This document shows positions 38,985 through 51,639 of a stretch of DNA of 64,000 nucleotides, one piece after another (the first letter of the stretch is position 1; each line of letters starts with the position of its first letter). Location: positions 60,191,226 to 60,255,225 of the forward strand of contig OZ024871.1 in the NCBI GenBank assembly GCA_964017185.1, read 5' to 3'. Made by a program: the position numbers and the translations under genes. The DNA comes from Rugalucina vietnamica. Its lineage: Eukaryota > Mollusca > Bivalvia > Lucinida > Lucinidae. The notes under the pieces are model-generated. The model did no database searches. It was not told the origin of the DNA and saw only the letters and a list, made by a program, of their open reading frames with translations.

Positions 38985-40846
38985 CCGTTAATTACAACAC
39001 GTTAACACTAAGCATTGCGGTTACAATGCGTTAAAACTAAGCGTTGTAGTTAAAACCATTAATGACAACACGTAAACACTAAGCTTTGCATTTGCAACCA
39101 TTAAAACCATGTCAACACGTTAAAACTAAGCGTTGTAGTTATAACCGTTAATTGCAACACGTTAGCACTAAGCATTGGATTTGCAACCGTTAATACCGTG
39201 GCAACACGTTAAAACTAAGCGTTGCAGTTAAAACCGTTAATGATAACACGTAAATAATAAGCTTTGCATTTGTAACCATTAAAACCATGTCAAGACGTTA
39301 AAACTAAGCATTGTAGTTATAACCGTTAATTGCAACACGTTAGCACTAAGCGTTGGATTTGCAACCGTTAATACCGTGGCAACACGTTAAAACTAAGCGT
39401 TGCAGTTAAAACCGTTAATGACAACACGTAAACACTAAGCTTTGCATTTGCAACCGTTAAAACAGTTGCAAACGTTAGTGTCAACATGTAAGCACTAACC
39501 GTTACAGTTGCAACCTTTAATGGCAACACGTTAACATTAAGCGTTAGTGGCAACACGTTAAAGCTAAGCGTTGCAGTTGCAAACGTTAGTGTCAACATGT
39601 AAGCACTAACCGTTGCAGTTGCGACCTTTAAAGGCAACACATTAACATTAAGCATTGCAGTTGCAAGCGTTAGTGGCAACACGTTGCAGTTACAACCGTT
39701 AGTGTCAACATTACAGTAAGTGTAGCATTTGCTTACGTTAATTTCAACACGTTAACACGTTGCAACTGTTTATGTCAACATGTTTACACTTAGCATTGCA
39801 GTTGCAACCGTTAGTGTCAACATGTTTACACTAAGCGTTGCAGTTGCAACCGTTAATGACAACACGTTAACACTAAGCATTGCGGTTACAAAGCGTTAAA
39901 ACTAAGCGTTGTAGTTAAAACCGTTAATGACAACACGTAAACACTAAGCTTTGCATTTGCAACCATTAAAACCATGTCAACACGTTAAAACTAAGCGTTG
40001 TAGTAATAACCGTTAATTGCAACACGTTAGCACTAAGCATTGGATTTGCAACCGTTAATACCGCGGCAACACGTTAAAACTAAGCGTTGCAGTTAAAACC
40101 GTTAATGACAATACGTAAACACTAATTTTTACATTTGCAACCATTAAAAACATGTCAACACGTTAAAACTAAGCGTTGTAGTTATAACCGTTAATTGCAA
40201 CACGTTAGCACTAAGCATTGGATTTGCAACCGTTAATACCGTGGCAACACGGTAAAACTAAGCGTTGCAGTTAAAACAGTTAATGACAACACGTAAACAC
40301 TAAGCTTTGCATTTGCAACCATTAAAACCATGTCAACACGTTAAAACTAAGCGTTGTAGTTATAACCGTTAATTGCAACACGTTAGCACTAAGCATTGGA
40401 TTTGCAACCGTTAATACCGTGGCAACACGTTAAAACTAAGCGTTGCAGTTAAAACCGTTAATGACAACACGTAAACACTAAGCTTTGCATTTGCAACCGT
40501 TAAAACCGTGTCAACACGTTAAAACTAAGCGTTGTAGTTAGAACCGTTAATGGCAACACGTAAACACTAAGCTTTGCATTTGCAACCGTTAACACAGTTG
40601 CAAACGTTAGTGTCAACATGTAAGCACTAACCGTTACAGTTGCAACCTTTAATGGCAAGACGTTAACATTAAGCGATAGTGGCAAAACGTTAAAGCTAAG
40701 CGTTGCAGTTGCAAACGTTAGTGTCAACATGTAAGCACTAACCCTTGCAGTTGTAACCTTTAAAGGCAACACGTTAACATTAAGCATTGCAGTTGCAAGC
40801 GTTAGTGGCAACACGTTAAAACTAAGCGTTGCAGTTACAACCGTTA

Positions 40847-40850
<4 letters not shown>

Positions 40851-40882
<32 letters not shown>
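40851..40882 (+). repeat. Poly-A tract (32 A), homologous site
   Basis: Pure A run after AGTGT, in the duplicated copy of the 12 kb block. Confidence 0.9.
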
Positions 40883-40883
<1 letters not shown>

Positions 40884-43800
40884 GTTAATTACAACACGTT
40901 AACACTAAGCATTGCGGTTACAATGCGTTAAAACTAAGCGTTGTAGTTAAAACCATTAATGACAACACGTAAACACTAAGCTTTGCATTTGCAACCATTA
41001 AGAGTCAACATTATAACAGTAAATGTAGCATTTGCTTACGTTAATTTCAACAAGTTAACACGTTGCAACCGTTTATGTCAACATGTTAACACTTAGCATT
41101 GCAGTTGCAACCGTTAGTGTCAACATGTTTACACTAAGCGTTGCAGTTGCAACCGTTCATGACAACACGTTAACACTAAGCATTGCGGTTACAATGCGTT
41201 AAATCTAAGCGTTGTAGTAAAAACCGTTAATGAGAACACGTAAACACTAAGCTTTGCATTTGCAACCGTTAATACCGTGGCAACACGGTAAAACTAAGCG
41301 TTGCAGTTAAAACCGTTAATGACAACACGTAAACACTAAGCTTTGCATTTGCAACCATTAAAACCATGTCAACACGTTAAAACTAAGCGTTGTAGTTATA
41401 ACCGTTAATTACAACACGATAGCACTAAGCATTGGATTTGCAACCGTTAATACCGTGGCAACACGTTAAAACTAAGCGTTGCAGTTTCAACCGTTAATGA
41501 CAACACGTAAACACTAAGCTTTCCATTTGCAACCATTAAAAACCATGTCAACACGTTAAAACTAACCGTTAATTGCAACACGTTAGCACTAAGCATTGGA
41601 TTTGCAACCGTTAATACCGTGCCAACATGTTAAAACTAAGCGTTGCAGTTAAAACCGTTAATGACAACACGTAAACACTAAGCTTTGCATTTGCAACCGT
41701 TAAAACCGTGTCAACACGCTAAAACTAAGCGTTGTAGTTAAAACCGTTAATGGCAACACGTAAACACTAAGCTTTGCATTTGCAACCGTTAAAACAGTTG
41801 CAAACGTTAGTGTCAACATGTAAGAACTTACCGTTACAGTTGCAACCTTTAATGGCAAGACGTTAAAATTAAGCGTTAGTGGCAACACGTTAAAGCTAAG
41901 CGTTGCAGTTGAAAACGTTAGTGTCAACATTATAACAGTAAGTGTAGCATTTGCTTACGTTAATTTCAACACGTTAACACGTTGCAACCGTTTATGTCAA
42001 CACTTAGCATTGCAGTTGCAACCGTTAGTGTCAACATGTTTACACTAAGCGTTGCAGTTGCAACCGTTAATGACAACACGTAAACACTAAGCTTTGCATT
42101 TGCAACCATTAAAACCATGTCAACACGTTAAAACTAAGCGTTGTAGTTATAACCGTTAATTGCAACACGTTAGCACTAAGCATTGGATTTGCAACCGTTA
42201 ATACCGTGGCCACATGTTAAAACTAAGCGTTGCAGTTAAAACCGTTAATGACAACAGACAACACGTAAACACTAAGCTTTGCATTTGCAACCATTAAAAC
42301 CGTGTCAACACGTTAAAACTAAGCGTTGTAGTTAAAACCGTTAATGGCAACACGTAAACACTAAGCATTGCATTTGCAACCGTTAAAACAGTTGCAAACG
42401 TTAGTGTCAACATGTAAGCACTAACCGTTACAGTTGCAACCTTTAATGACAAGACGTTAACATGGAGGGTTAGTGGCAACACGTTAAAGCTAAGCGTTGC
42501 AGTTGCAAACGTTAGTGTCAACATGTAAGCACTAACCGTTGCAGTTGCAACCTTTAAAGGCAACACGTTAACATTAAGCATTGCTGTTGCAAGCGTTAGT
42601 GGCAACACGTTAAAACTAAGCGTTGCAGTTACAACCGTTAATGACAACACGTTAACACTAAGCATTGCGGTTACAATGCGTTAAAACTAAGCGTTGCAAT
42701 TACAACCTTTAGTGTCAACATTATTAGTGTAGCATTTGCTTACGTTAATTTCAACACGTTAACACGTTGCAACCACTTAGCATTGCAGTTGCAACCGTTA
42801 GTGTCAACATGTTTACACTAAGCGTTGCAGTTGCAACCGTTAATGACAACACGTTAACACTAAGCATTGCGGTTACAATGCGTTAAAACTAAGCGTTGTA
42901 GTTTAAACCGTTTATGACAACACGTAAACACTAAGCTTTGCATTTGCAACCATTAAAACCATGTCAACACGTTAAAACTAAGCGTTGTAGTTATAACCGT
43001 TAATTACAACACGTTAGCACTAAGCATTGGATTTGCAACCATTAATACAACATGTTAAAACTAAGCGTTGCAGTTAAAACCGTTAATGACAACACGTAAA
43101 CAATAAGCTTTGCATTTGCAACCATTAAAACCATGTCAACACGTTAAAACTAACCGTTAATTGCAACACGTTAGCACTAAGCATTGGATTTGCAACCGTT
43201 AATACCGTGGCAACATGTTAAAACTAAGCGTTGCAGTTAAAACCGTTAATGACAACAGGTAAACACTAAGCTTTGCATTTTCATCCGTTAAAACCGTGTC
43301 AACACGCTAAAACTAAGCGTTGTAGTTAAAACCGTTAATGGCAACACGTAAACATTAAGCTTTGCATTTGCAACTGTTAAAACAGTTGCAAACGTTAGTG
43401 TCAACATGTAAGAACTTACCGTTACAGTTGCAACCTTTAATGGCAAGACGTTAACAGTAAGCGTTAGTGGCAACACGTTAAAGCTAAGCGTTGCAGTTGA
43501 AAACGTTAGTGTCAACATGTAAGCACTAACCGTTGCAGTTGCAACCTTTAAAGGCAACACGTTAACATTAAGCATTGCAGTTGCAAGCGTTGGTGGCTAC
43601 ACGTTAAAACTAAGCGTTGCAGTTACAATCGTTAGTGTCAACATTATAACAGTAAGTGTAGCATTTGCTTACGTTAATTTCAACACGTTAACACGTTGCA
43701 ACCGTTTATGTCAACACTTAGCATTGCAGTTGCAACCGTTAGTGTCAACATGTTTACACTAAGCGTTGCAGTTGCAACCGTTAATGACAACACGTAAACA

Positions 43801-46800
43801 CTAAGCTTTGCATTTGCAACCATTAAAACCATGTCAACACGTTAAAACTAAGCGTTGTAGTTATAACCGTTAATTGCAACACGTTAGCACTAAGCATTGG
43901 ATTTGCAACCGTCAATACCGTGGCCACATGTTAAAACTAAGCGTTGCAGTTAAAACCGTTAATGACAACAGACAACACGTAAACACTAAGCTTTGCATTT
44001 GCAACCATTAAAACCGTGTCAATACGTTAAAACCAAGCGTTGTAGTTAAAACACGTAAACACTAAGCATTGCATTTGCAACCGTTAAAACAGTTGCAAAC
44101 GTTAGTGTCAACATGTAAGCACTTACCGTTGCAGTTGCAACCTTTAAAGCAAGCATTGCTGTTGCAAGCGTTACAGGCAACACGTTAAAACAAAGCGTTG
44201 CAGTTGCAACCGTTAATGACAACACGTTAAAACTAAGCATTGCGGTTACAATGCGTTAAAACTAAGCGTTGCAGTTACAACCTTTAGTGTCAACATTATT
44301 AGTGTAGCATTTGCTTACGTTACGTTAGTGTCAACATTATAAGTGTAGCATTTGCTTACGTTAATTTCAACACGTTAACGCGTTGCAACCGTTTATGTCA
44401 ACATGTTAACACTGAGCATTGCAGTTGCAACCGTTAGTGTCAACATGTTTACACTAAGCGTTGCAGTTGCAACCGTTAATGACAACACGTTAACACTAAG
44501 CATTGCGGTTACAATGCGTTAAAACTAAGCGTCGCAGTTACAACCGTTAGTGTCAACATTATAACAGTAAGTGTAGCATTTGCTTACGTTAATTTCAACT
44601 CGTTAACACGTTGCAACCGTTTATGTCAACACTTAGCATTGCAGTTGCAACCGTTAGTGTCAACATGTTTACACTAACGACAACACGTAAACACTAAGCT
44701 TTGCATTTGCAACCATTAAAACCATGTCAACACGTTAAAACTAAGCGTTAATTGCAACACGTTAGCACTAAGCATTGGATTTGCAACCGTTAATACCGTG
44801 GCAACATGTTAAAACTAAGCGTTGCAGTTAAAACCGTTAATGACAACACGTAAACACTAAGCTTTACATTTGCAACCATTAAAACCGTGTACGTTAAAAC
44901 TAAGCGTTGTAGTTAAAACCGTTAATGGCAACACGTAAACACTAAGCTTTGCATTTGCAACCGTTAAAACAGTTGCAAACGTTACTGTCAACATTTAAGC
45001 ACTAACCGTTACAGTTGCAACCTTTAATGGCAAGACGATAACATTAAGCGTTAGTGGCAAAACGTTAAAGCTAAGCGTTGCAGTTGCAAACGTTAGTGTC
45101 AACATGTAAGCATTAACCGTTGCAGTTGCAACCTTTAAAGGCAACACGTTAACATTTAGCATTGCAGTTGCAAGCGTTAGTGGCAACACGTTAAAACTAA
45201 GCGTTGCAATTATAACCGTTAGTGTCAACAGGAATTGTAGCATTTGCTTACACGTTAACACGTTGCAACCGTTTATGTCAACATGTTAACACTTAGCATT
45301 GCAGTTGCAACCGTTAGTGTCAACATGTTTACACTAAGCGTTGCAGTTGCAACCGTTAATGACAACACGTAAACACTAAGCTTTGCATTTGCAACCATTA
45401 AAACCATGTCAACACGTTAAAACTAAGCGTTGTAGTTATAACCGTTAATTGCAACACGTTAGCACTAAGCATTGGATTTGCAACCGTTAATACCGTGGCC
45501 ACATGTTAAAACTAAGCGTTGCAGTTAAAACCGTTAATGACAACACGTAAACACTAAGCTTTGCATTTGCAACCATTAAAACCAAGTCAACACGTTAAAA
45601 CTAAGCGTTGTAGTTATAACCGTTAATTGCAACACGTTAGCACAAAGCATTGGATTTGCAACCGTTAATACCGTGGCAACACGGTAAAACTAAGCGAAGC
45701 AGTTAAAACCGTTAATGACAACACGTAAACACTAAGCTTTGCATTTGCAACCATTAAAACCATGTCAACACGTTAAAACTAAGCGTTGTAGTTATAACCG
45801 TTAATTGCAACACGTTAGCACTAAGCATTCGATTTGCAACCGTTAATACCGCGGCAACACGTTAAAACTAAGCGTTGCAGTTAAAACCGTTAATGACAAC
45901 ACGTAAACACTAAGCTTTGCATTTGCAACCATTAAAACCATGTCAACACGTTAAAACTAAGCGTTGTAATTATAACCGTTAACTGCAACACGTTAGAACT
46001 AAGCATTGGATTTGCAACCGTTAATACCGTGACAACATGTTAAAACTAAGCGTTGCAGTTAAAACCGTTAATGACAACACGTAAACACTAAGCTTTGCAT
46101 TTGCAACCGTTAAAACCGTGTCAACACGTTAAAACTAAGCGTTGTAGTTAAAACCGTTAATGGCAACACGTAAACACTAAGCTTTGCATTTGCAACCGTT
46201 AAAACAGTTGCAAACGTTAGTGTCAACACTAAGCATTGACACCGTTAGTGTCAACATGTTTACACTAAGCGTTGCAGTTGCAACCGTTAATGACAACACG
46301 TAAACACTAAGCTTTGCATTTGCAACCGTTAAAACAGTTGCAAACGTTAGTGTCAACACTTAGCATTGCAGTTGCAACCGTTAGTGTCAACATGTTTACA
46401 CTAAGCGTTGCAGTTGCAACCGTTAATGACAACACGTAAACACTTACCTTTGCATTTGCAACCATTAAAACCATGTCAACACGTTAAAACTAAGCGTTGT
46501 AGTTATAACCGTTAATTGCAACACGTTAGCACTAAGCATTGGATTTGCAACCGTTAATACCGTTGCAACATGTAAAAACTAAGCGTTGCAGTTAAAACCG
46601 TTAATGACAACACGTAAACACTAAGCTTTGCATTTGCAACCGTTAAAACAGTTGCAAACGTTACTGTCAACATGTAAGCACTAACCGTTACAGTTGCAAC
46701 CTTTAATGGCAAGACGTTAACATTAAGCAGTAGTGGCAACACGTTAAAGCTAAGCGTTGCAGTTGCAAACGTTAGTGTCAACATGTAAGCATTAACCGTT

Positions 46801-49203
46801 GCAGTTGCAACCTTTATAGGCAACACGTTAACATTAAGCATTGCAGTTGCAAGCGTTAGTGGCAACACGTTAAAACTAAGCGTTGCAGTTAAAACCGTTA
46901 GTGTCAACATTACAGTAAGTGTAGCATTTGTTTACGTTTATTTCAACACGTTAACACTTTGCAACCGTATATCAACATGTTAACACTTAGCATTGCAGTT
47001 GCAACCGTTAGTGTCAACATGTTTACACTAAGCGTTGCAGTTGCAACCGTTAATGACAACACGTAAACACTAAGCTTTGCATTTGCAACCATTAAAACCA
47101 TGTCTACACGTTAAAACTAAGCGTTGTAGTTATAACCGTTAATTGCAACACGTTAGCACTAAGCATTGGATTTGCAACCGTTAAACCGTGGCAACATGTT
47201 AAAACTAAGCGTTGCAGTTAAAACCGTTAATGACAACACGTAAACACTAAGCTTTACATTTGCAACCATTAAAACCGTGTCAACACGTTAAAACTAAGCG
47301 TTGTAGTTAAAACCGTTAATGGCAACACGTAAACACTAAGCTTTGCATTTGCAACCGTTAAAACAGTTGCAAACGTTACTGTCAACATGTAAGCACTAAC
47401 CGTTACAGTTGCAACCTTTAATGGCAAGACGTTAACATTAAGCGTTAGTGGCAACACGTTAAAGCTAAGCGTTGCAGTTGCAAACGTTTGTGTCAACATG
47501 TAAGCATTAACCGTTGCAGTTGCAACCTTTAAAGGCAACACGTTAACATTAAGCATTGCAGTTGCAAGCGTTAGTGGCAACACGTTAAAACTAAGCGTTG
47601 CAGTTACAACCGTTAGTGTCATCATTACAGTAAGTGTAGCATTTGCTTACGTTAATTTCAACACGTTAACACGTTGCAACCGTTTATGTCAACATGTTAA
47701 CACTTAGCATTGCAGTTGCAACCGTATGTGTCAACATGTTTACACTAAGCGTTGCATTTGCTTACGTTAATTTCAACACGTTAACCGTTAATGACAACTA
47801 GTTAACACTAAGCATTGCGGTTACAATGCGTTAAAACTAAGCGTTGTAGTTAAAACTGTTAATGACAACAAGTAAACACTAAGCTTTGCATTTGCAACCA
47901 TTAAAACCATGTCAACACGTTAAAACTAAGCGTTGTAGTCATAACCGTTTATTGCAACACGTTAGCACTAAGCATTGGATTTGCAACCGTTAATACCGTG
48001 GCAACACGTTAAAACTAAGCGTTGCAGTTAAAACCGTTAATGACAACACGTAAACACTAAACTTTGCATTTGCAACCATTAAAACCTTGTCAACACGTTA
48101 AAACTAAGCGTTGTAGTTATAACCGATAATTGCAACACGTTAGCACTAAACATTGGATTTGCAACCGTTAAAATAGTTGCAAACGTTAGTGTCAACATGT
48201 AAGCACTAACCGTTACAGTTGCAACCTTTAATGGCAACACGTTAACATTAAGCGTTAGTGGCAACACGTTAAAGCTAAGCGTTGCAGTTGCAAACGTTAG
48301 TGTCAACATGTTAAAACTAACCGTTGCAGTTGCAACCTTTAAAGGCGTTAACATTAAGCATTGCAGTTGCAAGCGTTAGTGGCAACACGTTAAAACTAAG
48401 CGTTGCAGTTACAACCGTTAGTGTCAACATTATAACAGTAAGTGTAGCATTTGCTTACGTTAATTTCAACACGTTAACACGTTGCAACCGTTTATGTCAA
48501 CATGGTTACACTTAGCATTGCAGTTGCAACCGTTAGTGTCAACATGTTTACACTAAGCGTTGCAGTTGCAACCGTTAATGACAACACGTTAACGTTAACA
48601 CTAAGCATTGCGGTTACAATGCGTTAAAACTAAGCGTCGCAGTTACAACCGTTAGTAAATGTAGCATTTGCTTACGTTAATTTCAACACGTTGCAACCGT
48701 TTATGTCAAGCATTGCAGTTGCAACCGTTAGTGTCAACATGTTTACACTAAGCGTTGCAGTTGCAACCGTTAATGACAACACGTAAACACTAAGCTTTGC
48801 ATTTGCAACTATTAAAACCATGTCAACACGTTAAAACTAAGCGTTGTAGTTATAACCGTTAATTGCAACACATTAGCACTAAGCATTGGATTTGCAACCG
48901 TTAATACCGTGGCAACATGTTAAAACTAAGCGTTGCAGTTAAAACCGTTAATGACAACACGTAAACACTAAGCTTTACATTTGCAACCATTAAAACCGTG
49001 TCAACACGTGAAAACTAAGCGTTGTAGTTAAAACCGTTAATGGCAACACGTAAACACAAAGCTTTGCATTTGCAACCGTTAAAACAGTTGCAAACGTTAC
49101 TGTCAACATTTAAGCACTAACCGTTACAGTTGCAACCTTTAATTAGTTAGTGTCAACATTATAACAGGAAGTGTAGCATTTGCTTACGTTAATTTCAACA
49201 CGT

Positions 49204-50860
49204 TAACACGTTGCAACCGTTTATGTCAACATGTTAACACTTAGCATTGCAGTTGCAACCGTTAGTGTCAACATGTTTACACTAAGCGTTGCAGTTGCAA
49301 CCGTTAATGACAACACGTTAACACTAAGCATTGCGGTTACAATGCGTTAAAACTAAGCGTTGTAGTTAAAACCGTTAATGACAACACGTAAACACTAAGC
49401 TTTGCATTTGCAACCATTAAAACCATGTCAACACGTTAAAACTAAGCGTTGTAGTTATAACCGTTAATTGCAACACGTTAGCACTAAGCATTGGATTTGC
49501 AACCGTTAATACCGTGGCAACTAAGCGTTGCAGTTAAAACCGTTAATGACAACACGTAAACACTAAGCTTTGCATTTGCAACCGTTAAAACCGTGTCAAC
49601 ACGTTAAAACTAAGCGTTGTAGTTAAAACCGTTAATGGCAACACGTTATTACTTAGCTTTGAATTTGCAACCATTAAAACCGTGTCAACACGTTAAAACT
49701 AAGCGTTGTAGTTAAAACCGTTAATGGCAACACGTAAACACTAAGCTTTGCATTTGTTACCGTTAAAACATTTGCAAACGTTAGTGTCAACATGTAAGCA
49801 CTAACCGTTACAGTTGCAGCCTTTAATGGCAACACGTTAACATTAAGCGTTAGTGGCAACACGTTAAAGCTAAGCATTGCAGTTGCAAACGTTAGTGTCA
49901 ACATGTAAGCACTAACCGTTTCAGTTGCAACCTTTAAAGGCAACACGTTAACATTAAGCATTGCAGTTGCAAGCGTTAGTGGCAACACGTTAAAACTAAG
50001 CGTTGCAGTTACAACCGTTAGTGTCAACATTACAGTAAGTGTAGCATTTGCTTACGTTAATTTCAACACGTTAACACGTTGCAACCGTTTATGTCAACAT
50101 GTTAACACTAAGCGTTGCAGTTGCAACCGTTAATGACAACACGTTAACACTAAGCATTGCGGTTACAATGCGTTAAAACTAAGCGTTGTAGTTAAAACCG
50201 TTAATGACAACACGTAAACACTAAGCTTTGCATTTGCAACCATTAAAACCATGTCAACACGTTAAAACTAAGCGTTGTAGTTATAACCGTTAATTGCAAC
50301 ACGTTAGCACTAAGCATTGGATTTGCAACCGTTAATACCGTGGCAACTAAGCGTTGCAGTTAAAACCGTTAATGACAACACGTAAACACTAAGCTTTGCA
50401 TTTGCAACCGTTAAAACCGTGTCAACACGTTAAAACTAAGCGTTGTAGTTAAAACCGTTAATGGCAACACGTTATTACTTAGCTTTGAATTTGCAACCAT
50501 TAAAACCGTGTCAACACGTTAAAACTAAGCGTTGTAGTTAAAACCGTTAATGGCAACACGTAAACACTAAGCTTTGCATTTGTTACCGTTAAAACATTTG
50601 CAAACGTTAGTGTCAACATGTAAGCACTAACCGTTACAGTTGCAGCCTTTAATGGCAACACGTTAACATTAAGCGTTAGTGGCAACACGTTAAAGCTAAG
50701 CATTGCAGTTGCAAACGTTAGTGTCAACATGTAAGCACTAACCGTTTCAGTTGCAACCTTTAAAGGCAACACGTTAACATTAAGCATTGCAGTTGCAAGC
50801 GTTAGTGGCAACACGTTAAAACTAAGCGTTGCAGTTACAACCGTTAGTGTCAACATTACA
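49204..50860. repeat. 826-bp tandem duplication within the array
   Basis: The unusual junction ACACGTTATTACTTAGC occurs at 49641 and again at 50467, 826 bases on. The flanking 118-codon blocks (49674-50030 and 50500-50856) give the same translation. Confidence 0.85.
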
Positions 50861-51639
50861 GCAAGTGTAGCATTTGCTTACGTTAATTTCAACACGTTAA
50901 CACGTTGCAACCGTTTATGTCAACATGTTAACACTAAGTGTTGCAGTTGCAACCGTTAATACAACACGTTAACACTAAGCATTGCGGTTAGAATGCGTTA
51001 AATCTAAGCGTTGTAGTTAACACCGTTAATGACAACACGTAAACACTAAGCTTTGCATTTGCAACCATTAAAACTATGTCAACACGTTAAAACTAAGCGT
51101 TGTAGTTATAACCGTTAATTGCAACATTGCAGTTGCAACCGTTAGTGTCAACATGTTTACACTAAGTGTTGCAGTTGCAACCGTTAATACAACACGTAAA
51201 CACTAAGCATTGCGGTTACAATGCGTTAAAACTAAGCGTTGTAGTTAAAACCGTTAATGACAACACGTAAACACTAAGCTTTGCATTTGCAACCATTAAA
51301 ACTATGTCAACACGTTAAAACTAAGCGTTGTAGTTATAACCGTTAATTGCAACACGTTAGCACTAAGCATTGGATTTGCAACCGTTAATACCGTGGCAAC
51401 ACGTTAAAACTAAGCGTTGCAGTTAAAACCGTTCATGACAACACGTAAACACTAAGCTTTGCATTTGCAACCATTAAAACCATGTCAACACGTTAAAACT
51501 AAGCGTTGTAGTTATAACCGTTAATTGCAACACGTTAGCACTAAGCATTGGATTTGCAACCGTTAATACCGTGGCAACACGTTAAAACTAAGCGTTGCAG
51601 TTAAAACCGTTAATGACAACACGTTTGCTTTGCATTTGC

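Noticed and set aside
8473-50856. Dozens of open frames of 62-124 codons inside the 42-bp array as genes
   Set aside because: They are translations of a monomer whose length is a multiple of three, open on both strands, with no introns, promoters or domain match. Coding is kept only as a testable finding.
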